Source: Marthasterias glacialis (taxonomy: Eukaryota; Echinodermata; Asteroidea; Forcipulatida; Asteriidae). From it: DNA of 64,000 nucleotides. This document shows, one piece after another, positions 36,001 through 48,000 of this stretch. The translations under genes and the position numbers were made by a program. Below the pieces are notes generated by a model. That model saw nothing but the letters and a program-made list of their open reading frames with translations. It ran no database searches and was not told where the DNA came from. The stretch lies in NCBI GenBank assembly GCA_911728455.2, contig OU452236.1, positions 14,061,838 to 14,125,837 of the forward strand, read 5' to 3'. How positions within the stretch are numbered: position 1 is the first letter of the stretch; each line of letters opens with the position of its first letter.

Positions 36001-39000
36001 CAGCTGCAGTTGTATCCACACTGGTGGTCAAACCAGCAGAAGTAGTTTCAACGGTAGTTGTAGCTTCATCTACAGTCGTTACTCCAGCATGAGTTTTTGA
36101 TCCGGTAGTTGTTGCCTCAGCTGAAGTTGTCTCCGTACCAGTGGTAATACCTGCAGTAGTTGTGTCAACAGCTGACGTTGATTCGGCTGCAGTGCTTACT
36201 TCAGCTGCTTTGGTTACTTCTACAGTTATTTGCTCAGCTGCAGTTGTATCCACACTGGTGGTCACACCGGCAGAAAGTGTTTCAGCTGTAGTTGTAGTTT
36301 TATCTACAGTCGTAACTCCAGCAGTAGTTGTTGTTTCAGTAGTTGTTGCCTCAGCTGAAGTTGTCTCCGCACCAGTGGTAACACCTGCAGTAGTTGTGTC
36401 AACAGCTGATGTTGATTCGGCTGCAGTAGTTACTCCAGCTGTAGTGGTTACTTCTACAGTTGTTGGCTCAGCTGCAGTTGTATCCACACTGGTGGTCACA
36501 CCGGCAGAAGTCGTTTCAATGGTAGTTGTAGCTTTATCTAAAGTTGTAACTCCAGCAGGAGTTGTTTCAGTAGTTTTTGCCTCAGCTGTAGTTGCCTCCG
36601 CACCAGTGGTAACACCTGGAGTAGTTGTGTCAACAGCTGATGTTGATTCGGCTTTAGTGGTTACTCCAGCTGTAGTGGTTACTTCAGCTGTAGTGGTTAC
36701 TTCTACAGTTGTTGGCTCAGCTGCAGTGGTATCAACACTGTTTGTCACACCGGCAGAGGTTGTTTCAACAGTAGTTGAATCTTTATCTACAGTCGTTGGT
36801 CCAGCAGTAGTTGTTATTTCAGTAGTTGTTGCCTCAGCTGAAGTTGTCTCCGTACCAGTGGTAACACCTGGAGTAGTTGTGTCAACAGCTGATGTTGATT
36901 CGGCTGCAGTGGTTACTCCAGCTGTAGTGGTTACTTCTACAGTTGTTGGCTCAGCTGCAGTTGAATCCACACTGGTGGTCACACCGGCAGTCACACCGGC
37001 AGAAGTTGTTTCAATGGTAGTTGTAGCTTTATCTACAGTTGTCACTACAGCAGGAGTTGTTGTTTCGGTAGTTGTTGCCTGAGCTGAAGTTGTCTCCACA
37101 CCAGGGTTAACAAGTAAAGAAGTTGTGTCAACAGCTGATGTTGATTCGGCTGCAGTGGGTACTCCAGCTGTAGTGGTTACTTTTACAGTTGTTGGCTCAG
37201 CTGCAGTTGTATCCACACTGGTGGTCACACCGGCAGAAGTTGTTTCAATGGTAGTTGTAGCTTTATCTACAGTCGTAACTCCGGCGGGAGTTGTTGTTTC
37301 GGTAGATGTTGCCTGAGCTGAAGTTGTCTCCGCACCAGTAGTAACAACTAAAGTAGTTGTGTCAACAGCTGATGTTGATTCGGCTGCAGCAGTTACTCCA
37401 GCTGTAGTGGTTACTTCTACAGTTGTTGGCTCAGCTGCAGTTGTATGCACACTGGTGGTCAAACCGGCAGAAGTAGTTTCAACGGTAGTTGTAGCTTCAT
37501 CTACAGTCGTTACTCCAGCATGAGTTTTTGATCCGGTAGTTGTTGCCTCAGCTGAAGTTGTCTCCGTACCAGTGGTAATACCTGCAGTAGTTGTGTCAAC
37601 AGCTGTTGTTGATTCGGCTGCACTAGTTACTCCAGCTGTAGTGGTTACTTCTACAGTTGTTTGCTCAGCTGCAGTTGTATCCACACTGGTGGTCACACCG
37701 GCAGAAGTCGTTTCAATGGTAGTTGTAGCTTTATCTAAAGTTGTAACTCCAGCAGGAGTTGCTTCGGTAGTTGTTGCCTCAGCTGTAGTTGCCTCCGCAC
37801 CAGTGGTAACACCTGGAGTAGTTGTGTCAACAGCTAATGTTGATTCGGCTGCAGTGCTTACTCCAGCTGTTGTGGTTACTTTTACAGTTGTTGGCTCAGC
37901 TGCAGTTGTATCCACACTGGTGGTCACACCTGCAGCAGTTGTTTCAACAGTAGTTGTAGTTTTATCTACAGTCGTAACTCCAGCAGGAGTTGTTGTTTCG
38001 GTAGTTGTTGCCTTAGCTGAAGTTGTCTCCGCAGCAGTAGTAACAACTAAAGTAGTTGTGTCACCAGCTGATGTTGATTCGGCTGCTGTGGTTACTCCAG
38101 CTGTTTTGGTTACATCTACAGTTGTTGGCTTAGCTGCAGTTGTATCCACACTGGTGGTCACACCGGCAGAAGTTGTTTCAATGGTAGTTGTAGCTTTATC
38201 TACAGTCGTTACTCCAGCAGGAGTTGTTGTTTGGGTAGTTGTTGCCTCAGCTGAAGTTGTCTCCGCACCAGTAGTAACAACTAAAGTAGTTGAGTCAACA
38301 GCTGATGTTGATTCGGCTGCAGTGGTTACTCCAGCTGTTTCGGTTACATCTACAGTTGTTGGCTCAGCTGCAGTTGTATCCACACTGGTGGTCACACCGG
38401 CAGAAGTTGTTTCAATGGTAGTTGTAGCTTTATTTACAGTCGTAACTCCAGCAGGAGTTGTTTCGGTAGTTGTTGCCTGAGCTGAAGTTGTCTCCGCACC
38501 AGTGGTAACACCTGCAGTAGTTGTGTCAACAGCTGATGTTGATTCGGCTGCAGTGCTTACTCCAGCTGTTGTGGTTCTTTCTACAGTTGTTGGCTCAGCT
38601 GCAGTTGTATCCACACTGGTGGTCACACCGGCAGAAGTTGTTTCAATGGTAGTTGTAGCTTTATCTACAGTCGTAACTCCAGCAGAAGTTGTTGTTTCAG
38701 TAGTTGTTGCCTGAGCTGAAGTTGCCTCCGCACCAGTGGTAACACCTGCAGTAGTTCTGTCAACAGCTGATGTTGATTCGGCTGCAGTAGTTACTCGAGC
38801 TGTAGTGGTTACTTCTACAGTTGTTGGCTCAGCTGCAGTTGTATCCACACTGGTGGTCACACCAGCAGAAGTAGTTTCAACGGTAGTTGTAGCTTTATCT
38901 ACAGTCGTAACTCCAGCAGTAGTTGTTGTTTCAGTAGTTGTTGCCTCAGCTGAAGTTGTCTCCGCACCAGTGGTAACACCTGCAGTAGTTGTGTCAACAG

Positions 39001-42000
39001 CTGATGTTGATTTGGCTGCAGTGCTTACTCCAGCTGTTGAGGTTACTGCTACAGTTGTTGGCTCAGCTGCAGTTGTATCGACACTGGTGGTCACGCCGGC
39101 AGAAGTTGTTTCAAGAGTAGTTGTAGCTTTATCTATAGTCGTGACTCCAGCAAGAGTTGTTGTCTCGGTAGTTGTTGCCTGAGCTGAAGTTGTCTCCGCA
39201 CCAGTGGTAACACCTGCAGTAGTTGTGTCAACGGCTGATGTTGATCCGGCTGCAGTGGTTACTCCAGCTGTTATGGTTACTTCTACAGTTGTTGGCTCAG
39301 CTGCAGTTGTATCGACACTGGTGGTCACACTGGCAGAAGTTGTTTCAACAGTAGTTGTAGCTTTATCTACAGTCGTAACTCCAGCAGGAGTTGTTGTTTC
39401 GGTAGTTGTTGCCTCAGCTGAAGTTGTCTCCGCAGCAGTGGTAACAACTAAAGTAGTTGTGTCAACAGCTGATGTTGATTCGGCTGCAGTGGTTACTCCA
39501 GCTGTAGTGGTTACTTCTACAGTTGTTGGATCAGCTGCAGTTGAATCCACACTGGTGGTCACGCCGGCAGAAGTTGTTTCAACAGTAGTTGTAGCTTTAT
39601 CTATAGTCGTGACTCCAGCAGGAGTTGTTGTTTCGGTAGTTGTTGCCTCAGCTGAAGTTGCCTCCGTACCAGTGGTAACAACTGCAGTAGTTGTGTCAAC
39701 AGCTGATGTTGATTCGGCTTTAGTGGTTACTCCAGCTGTAGTGGTTACTTCTACAGTTGTTGGCTCAGCTGCAGTGGTATCAACACTGTTTGTCACACCG
39801 GCAGAGGTTGTTTCAACAGTAGTTGAATCTTTATCTACAGTCGTTGGTCCAGCAGTAGTTGTTATTTCAGTAGTTGTTGCCTGAGCTGAAGTTGTATCCA
39901 CACCAGGGTTAACAAGTAAAGAACTTGTGTCAACAGCTGATGTTGATTCGGCTGCAGTGGGTACTCCAGCTGTAGTGGTTACTTTTACAATTGTTGGCGC
40001 AGCTGCAGTTGTATCCACACTGGTGGTCACACCGGCAGAAGTTGTTTCAATGGTAGTTGTAGCTTTATCTACAGTCGTAACTCCGGCGGGAGTTGTTGTT
40101 TCGGTAGATGTTGCCTGAGCTGAAGTTGTCTTCGCACCAGTAGTAACTACTAAAGTAGTTGTGTCAACAGCTGGTGTTGATTCGACTGCAGTACTTACTT
40201 GAGCTGCTGTTGTTACTTCTACAGTTGTTGGCTCAGCTGCAGTTGTATCCACACTGGTGGTCATACCAGCAGAAGTTGTTTCAATGGTAGTTGTAGCTTC
40301 ATCTCCATTCGTAACTCCAGCAGTAGTTGTTGTTTCAGTAGTTGTTGCCTGAGCTGAAGTTGTTTCCGTACCAGTGGTAACAACTAAAGTAGTTGTGTCA
40401 ACAGCTGATGTTGATTCGGCTGCAGCAGTTACTCCAGCTGTAGTGGTTACTTGTACAGTTGTTGGCTCAGCTGCAGTTGTATCCACACTGGTGGTCAAAC
40501 CAGCAGAAGTAGTTTCAACGGTAGTTGTAGCTTCATGTACAGTCGTTACTCCAGCATGAGTTTTTGATCCGGTAGTTGTTGCCTCAGCTGAAGTTGTCTC
40601 CGTACCAGTGGTAATACCTGCAGTAGTTGTGTCAACAGCTGACGTTGATTCGGCTGCAGTGCTTACTTCAGCTGCTTTGGTTACTTCTACAGTTGTTTGC
40701 TCAGCTGCAGTTGTATCCACACTGGTGGTCACACCGGCAGAAAGTGTTTTAGCTGTAGTTGTAGTTTTATCTACAGTCGTAACTCCAGCAGTAGTTGTTG
40801 TTTCAGTAGTTGTTGCCTCAGCTGAAGTTGTCTCCGCACCAGTGGTAACACCTGCAGTAGTTGTGTCAACAGCTGATGTTGATTCGGCTGCAGTAGTTAC
40901 TCCAGCTGTAGTGGTTACTTCTACAGTTGTTGGCTCAGCTGCAGTTGTATCCACACTGGTGGTCACACCGGCAGAAGTCGTTTCAATGGTAGTTGTAGCT
41001 TTATCTAAAGTTGTAACTCCAGCAGGAGTTGTTTCAGTAGTTTTTGCCTCAGCTGTAGTTGCCTCCGCACCAGTGGTAACACCTGGAGTAGTTGTGTCAA
41101 CAGCTGATGTTGATTCGGCTTTAGTGGTTACTCCAGCTGTAGTGGTTACTTCAGCTGTAGGGGTTACTTCTACAGTTGTTGGCTCAGCTGCAGTGGTATC
41201 AACACTGTTTGTCACACCGGCAGAGGTTGTTTCAACAGCAGTTGAATCTTTATCTACAGTCGTTGGTCCAGCAGTAGTTGTTATTTCAGTAGTTGTTGCC
41301 TCAGCTGAAGTTGTCTCCGTACCAGTGGTAACACCTGCAGTAGTTGTGTCAACAGCTGATGTTGATTCGGCTTTAGTGGTTACTCCAGCTCTAGTGGTTA
41401 CTTCTACAGTTGTTGGCTTAGAAGTTGTTTCAATGGTAGTTGAATCTTTATCTACAGTCGTTGGTCCAGCAGTAGTTGTTATTTCATTAGTTGTTGCCTG
41501 AGCTGAAGTTGTATCCACACCAGGGTTAACAAGTAAAGAACTTGTGTCAACAGCTGATGTTGATTCGGCTGCAGTGGGTACTCCAGCTGTAGTGGTTACT
41601 TTTACAGTTGTTGGCGCAGCTGCAGTTGTATCCACACTGGTGGTCACACCGGCAGAAGTTGTTTCAATGGTAGTTGTAGCTTTATCTACAGTCGTAACTC
41701 CGGCGGGAGTTGTTGTTTCGGTAGATGTTGCCTGAGCTGAAGTTGTCTTCGCACCAGTAGTAACTACTAAAGTAGTTGTGTCAACAGCTGGTGTTGATTC
41801 GACTGCAGTACTTACTTGAGCTGCTGTTGTTACTTCTACAGTTGTTGGCTCAGCTGCAGTTGTATCCACACTGGTGGTCATACCAGCAGAAGTTGTTTCA
41901 ATGGTAGTTGTAGCTTCATCTCCATTCGTAACTCCAGCAGTAGTTGTTGTTTCAGTAGTTGTTGCCTGAGCTGAAGTTGTTTCCGTACCAGTGGTAACAA

Positions 42001-45000
42001 CTAAAGTAGTTGTGTCAACAGCTGATGTTGATTCGGCTGCAGCAGTTACTCCAGCTGTAGTGGTTACTTGTACAGTTGTTGGCTCAGCTGCAGTTGTATC
42101 CACACTGGTGGTCAAACCAGCAGAAGTAGTTTCAACGGTAGTTGTAGCTTCATCTACAGTCGTTACTCCAGCATGAGTTTTTGATCCGGTAGTTGTTGCC
42201 TCAGCTGAAGTTGTCTCCGTACCAGTGGTAATACCTGCAGTAGTTGTGTCAACAGCTGACGTTGATTCGGCTGCAGTGCTTACTTCAGCTGCTTTGGTTA
42301 CTTCTACAGTTGTTTGCTCAGCTGCAGTTGTATCCACACTGGTGGTCACACCGGCAGAAAGTGTTTTAGCTGTAGTTGTAGTTTTATCTACAGTCGTAAC
42401 TCCAGCAGTAGTTGTTGTTTCAGTAGTTGTTGCCTCAGCTGAAGTTGTCTCCGCACCAGTGGTAACACCTGCAGTAGTTGTGTCAACAGCTGATGTTGAT
42501 TCGGCTGCAGTAGTTACTCCAGCTGTAGTGGTTACTTCTACAGTTGTTGGCTCAGCTGCAGTTGTATCCACACTGGTGGTCACACCGGCAGAAGTCGTTT
42601 CAATGGTAGTTGTAGCTTTATCTAAAGTTGTAACTCCAGCAGGAGTTGTTTCAGTAGTTTTTGCCTCAGCTGTAGTTGCCTCCGCACCAGTGGTAACACC
42701 TGGAGTAGTTGTGTCAACAGCTGATGTTGATTCGGCTTTAGTGGTTACTCCAGCTGTAGTGGTTACTTCAGCTGTAGTGGTTACTTCTACAGTTGTTGGC
42801 TCAGCTGCAGTGGTATCAACACTGTTTGTCACACCGGCAGAGGTTGTTTCAACAGCAGTTGAATCTTTATCTACAGTCGTTGGTCCAGCAGTAGTTGTTA
42901 TTTCAGTAGTTGTTGCCTCAGCTGAAGTTGTCTCCGTACCAGTGGTAACACCTGCAGTAGTTGTGTCAACAGCTGATGTTGATTCGGCTTTAGTGGTTAC
43001 TCCAGCTCTAGTGGTTACTTCTACAGTTGTTGGCTCAGAAGTTGTTTCAATGGTAGTTGTAGCTTTATCTACAGTCGTCACTACAGCAGGAGTTGTTGTT
43101 TCGGTAGTTGTTGCCTGAGCTGAAGTTGTATCCACACCAGGGTTAACAAGTAAAGAAGTTGTGTCAACAGCTGATGTTGATTCGGCTGCAGTGGATACTC
43201 CAGCTGTAGTGGTTACTTTTACAGTTGTTGGCGCAGCTGCAGTTGTATCCACACTGGTGGTCACACCGGCAGAAGTTGTTTCAATGGTAGTTGTAGCTTT
43301 ATCTACAGTCGTAACTCCGGCGGGAGTTGTTGTTTCGGTAGATGTTGCCTGAGCTGAAGTTGTCTCCGCACCAGTAGTAACTACTAAAGTAGTTGTGTCA
43401 ACAGCTGGTGTTGATTCGACTGCAGTACTTACTTGAGCTGCTGTTGTTACTTCTACAGTTGTTGGCTCAGCTGCAGTTGTATCCACACTGGTGGTCATAC
43501 CAGCAGAAGTTGTTTCAATGGTAGTTGTAGCTTCATCTCCATTCGTAACTCCAGCAGTAGTTGTTGTTTCAGTAGTTGTTGCCTGAGCTGAAGTTGTTTC
43601 CGTACCAGTGGTAACAACTAAAGTAGTTGTGTCAACAGCTGATGTTGATTCGGCTGCAGCAGTTACTCCAGCTGTAGTGGTTACTTCTACAGTTGTTGGC
43701 TCAGCTGCAGTTGTATCCACACTGGTGGTCAAACCAGCAGAAGTAGTTTCAACGGTAGTTGTAGCTTCATCTACAGTCGTTACTCCAGCATGAGTTTTTG
43801 ATCCGGTAGTTGTTGCCTCAGCTGAAGTTGTCTCCGTACCAGTGGTAATACCTGCAGTAGTTGTGTCAACAGCTGACGTTGATTCGGCTGCAGTGCTTAC
43901 TTCAGCTGCTTTGGTTACTTCTACAGTTATTTGCTCAGCTGCAGTTGTATCCACACTGGTGGTCACACCGGCAGAAAGTGTTTCAGCTGTAGTTGTAGTT
44001 TTATCTACAGTCGTAACTCCAGCAGTAGTTGTTGTTTCAGTAGTTGTTGCCTCAGCTGAAGTTGTCTCCGCACCAGTGGTAACACCTGCAGTAGTTGTGT
44101 CAACAGCTGATGTTGATTCGGCTGCAGTAGTTACTCCAGCTGTAGTGGTTACTTCTACAGTTGTTGGCTCAGCTGCAGTTGTATCCACACTGGTGGTCAC
44201 ACCGGCAGAAGTCGTTTCAATGGTAGTTGTAGCTTTATCTAAAGTTGTAACTCCAGCAGGAGTTGTTTCAGTAGTTTTTGCCTCAGCTGTAGTTGCCTCC
44301 GCACCAGTGGTAACACCTGGAGTAGTTGTGTCAACAGCTGATGTTGATTCGGCTTTAGTGGTTACTCCAGCTGTAGTGGTTACTTCAGCTGTAGTGGTTA
44401 CTTCTACAGTTGTTGGCTCAGCTGCAGTGGTATCAACACTGTTTGTCACACCGGCAGAGGTTGTTTCAACAGTAGTTGAATCTTTATCTACAGTCGTTGG
44501 TCCAGCAGTAGTTGTTATTTCAGTAGTTGTTGCCTCAGCTGAAGTTGTCTCCGTACCAGTGGTAACACCTGCAGTAGTTGTGTCAACAGCTGATGTTGAT
44601 TCGGCTGCAGTGGTTACTCCAGCTGTAGTGGTTACTTCTACAGTTGTTGGCTCAGCTGCAGTTGAATCCACACTGGTGGTCACACCGGCAGTCACACCGG
44701 CAGAAGTTGTTTCAATGGTAGTTGTAGCTTTATCTACAGTTGTCACTACAGCAGGAGTTGTTGTTTCGGTAGTTGTTGCCTGAGCTGAAGTTGTCTCCGC
44801 ACCAGGGTTAACAAGTAAAGAAGTTGTGTCAACAGCTGATGTTGATTCGGCTGCAGTGGGTACTCCAGCTGTAGTGGTTACTTTTACAGTTGTTGGCTCA
44901 GCTGCAGTTGTATCCACACTGGTGGTCACACCGGCAGAAGTTGTTTCAATGGTAGTTGTAGCTTTATCTACAGTCGTAACTCCGGCGGGAGTTGTTGTTT

Positions 45001-48000
45001 CGGTAGATGTTGCCTGAGCTGAAGTTGTCTCCGCACCAGTAGTAACAACTAAAGTAGTTGTGTCAACAGCTGATGTTGATTCGGCTGCAGCAGTTACTCC
45101 AGCTGTAGTGGTTACTTCTACAGTTGTTGGCTCAGCTGCAGTTGTATGCACACTGGTGGTCAAACCGGCAGAAGTAGTTTCAACGGTAGTTGTAGCTTCA
45201 TCTACAGTCGTTACTCCAGCATGAGTTTTTGATCCGGTAGTTGTTGCCTCAGCTGAAGTTGTCTCCGTACCAGTGGTAATACCTGCAGTAGTTGTGTCAA
45301 CAGCTGTTGTTGATTCGGCTGCACTAGTTACTCCAGCTGTAGTGGTTACTTCTACAGTTGTTGGCTCAGCTGCAGTTGTATCCACACTGGTGGTCACACC
45401 GGCAGAAGTCGTTTCAATGGTAGTTGTAGCTTTATCTAAAGTTGTAACTCCAGCAGGAGTTGCTTCGGTAGTTGTTGCCTCAGCTGTAGTTGCCTCCGCA
45501 CCAGTGGTAACACCTGGAGTAGTTGTGTCAACAGCTAATGTTGATTCGGCTGCAGTGCTTACTCCAGCTGTTGTGGTTACTTTTACAGTTGTTGGCTCAG
45601 CTGCAGTTGTATCCACACTGGTGGTCACACCTGCAGCAGTTGTTTCAACAGTAGTTGTAGTTTTATCTACAGTCGTAACTCCAGCAGGAGTTGTTGTTTC
45701 GGTAGTTGTTGCCTGAGCTGAAGTTGTCTCCGCAGCAGTAGTAACAACTAAAGTAGTTGTGTCACCAGCTGATGTTGATTCGGCTGCAGTGGTTACTCCA
45801 GCTGTTTTGGTTACATCTACAGTTGTTGGCTCAGCTGCAGTTGTATCCACACTGGTGGTCACACCGGCAGAAGTTGTTTCAATGGTAGTTGTAGCTTTAT
45901 CTACAGTCGTTACTCCAGCAGGAGTTGTTGTTTGGGTAGTTGTTGCCTCAGCTGAAGTTGTCTCCGCACCAGTAGTAACAACTAAAGTAGTTGAGTCAAC
46001 AGCTGATGTTGATTCGGCTGCAGTGGTTACTCCAGCTGTTTCGGTTACATCTACAGTTGTTGGCTCAGCTGCAGTTGTATCCACACTGGTGGTCACACCG
46101 GCAGAAGTTGTTTCAATGGTAGTTGTAGCTTTATTTACAGTCGTAACTCCAGCAGGAGTTGTTTCGGTAGTTGTTGCCTGAGCTGAAGTTGTCTCCGCAC
46201 CAGTGGTAACACCTGCAGTAGTTGTGTCAACAGCTGATGTTGATTCGGCTGCAGTGCTTACTCCAGCTGTTGTGGTTCTTTCTACAGTTGTTGGCTCAGC
46301 TGCAGTTGTATCCACACTGGTGGTCACACCGGCAGAAGTTGTTTCAATGGTAGTTGTAGTTTTATCTACAGTCGTAACTCCAGCAGAAGTTGTTGTTTCA
46401 GTAGTTGTTGCCTGAGCTGAAGTTGCCTCCGCACCAGTGGTAACACCTGCAGTAGTTCTGTCAACAGCTGATGTTGATTCGGCTGCAGTAGTTACTCGAG
46501 CTGTAGTGGTTACTTCTACAGTTGTTGGCTCAGCTGCAGTTGTATCCACACTGGTGGTCACACCAGCAGAAGTAGTTTCAACGGTAGTTGTAGCTTTATC
46601 TACAGTCGTAACTCCAGCAATAGTTGTTGTTTCAGTAGTTTTTGCCTCAGCTGAAGTTGTCTCCGCACCAGTGGTAACACCTGCAGTAGTTGTGTCAACA
46701 GCTGATGTTGATTTGGCTGCAGTGCTTACTCCAGCTGTTGAGGTTACTGCTTCAGTTGTTGGCTCAGCTGCAGTTGTATCGACACTGGTGGTCACGCCGG
46801 CAGAAGTTGTTTCAAGAGTAGTTGTAGCTTTATCTATAGTCGTGACTCCAGCAAGAGTTGTTGTCTCGGTAGTTGTTGCCTCAGCTGAAGTTGTCTCCGC
46901 ACCAGTGGTAACACCTGCAGTAGTTGTGTCAACGGCTGATGTTGATCCGGCTGCAGTGGTTACTCCAGCTGTTATGGTTACTTCTACAGTTGTTGGCTCA
47001 GCTGCAGTTGTATCGACACTGGTGGTCACACTGGCAGAATTTGTTTCAATGGTAGTTGTAGCTTTATCTACAGTCTTAACTCCAGCAGGAGTTGTTTCGG
47101 TAGTTGTTGCCTGAGCTGAAGTTGCCTCCGCACCAGTGGTAACACCTGCAGTAGTTGTGTCAACAGCTGATGTTGATTCGGCTGCAGTGCTTACTCCAGC
47201 TGTTGTGGTTACTTTTACAGTTGTAGGCTCAGTTGCAGGTGTAACTCCAGCAGGAGTTGTTGTTTCGGTAGTTGTTGCCTCAACTGAAGTTGTCTCCGCA
47301 CCAGTGGTAACACCTGCAGTAGTTGTGTCAACAGCTGGTGTTGATTCGGCTGCAGTGCTTACTCCAGCTGTTGTGGTTACTTTTACAGTTGTAAGCTCAG
47401 CTGTAGTTGTATCCACACTGGTGGTCACACCTGCAGAAGTTGTTTCAACAGTAGTTGTAGTTTTATCTACAGTCGTAACTCCAGCAAGATTTGTTGTTTC
47501 GGTAGTTGTTGCCTGAGCTGAAGTTGTCTCCGCACCAGTGGTAACACCTGCAGTAAATGTGTGAACAGCTGACGTTGATTCGGCTGCAGTAGTTACTCCA
47601 GCTGTTGTGGTTACTTCTACAGTTGTTGGCTCAGCTGCAGTTGTATCCACACTGGTGGTCACACCAGCAGAAGTAGTTTCAACGGTAGTTGTAGCTTTAT
47701 CTACAGTCGTAACTCCAGCAGTAGTTGTTGTTTCAGTAGTTGTTGCCTCAGCTGAAGTTGTCTCCGCACCAGTGGTAACACCTGCAGTAGTTGTGTCAAC
47801 AGCTGATGTTGATTTGGCTGCAGTGCTTACTCCAGCTGTTGTGGTTACTGCTACAGTTGTTGGCTCAGCTGCAGTTGTATCCACACTGGTGGTCACGCCG
47901 GCAGAAGTTGTTTCAAGAGTAGTTGTAGCTTTATCTATAGTCGTGACTCCAGCAAGAGTTGTTGTCTCGGTAGTTGTTGCCTCAGCTGAAGTTGTCTCCG

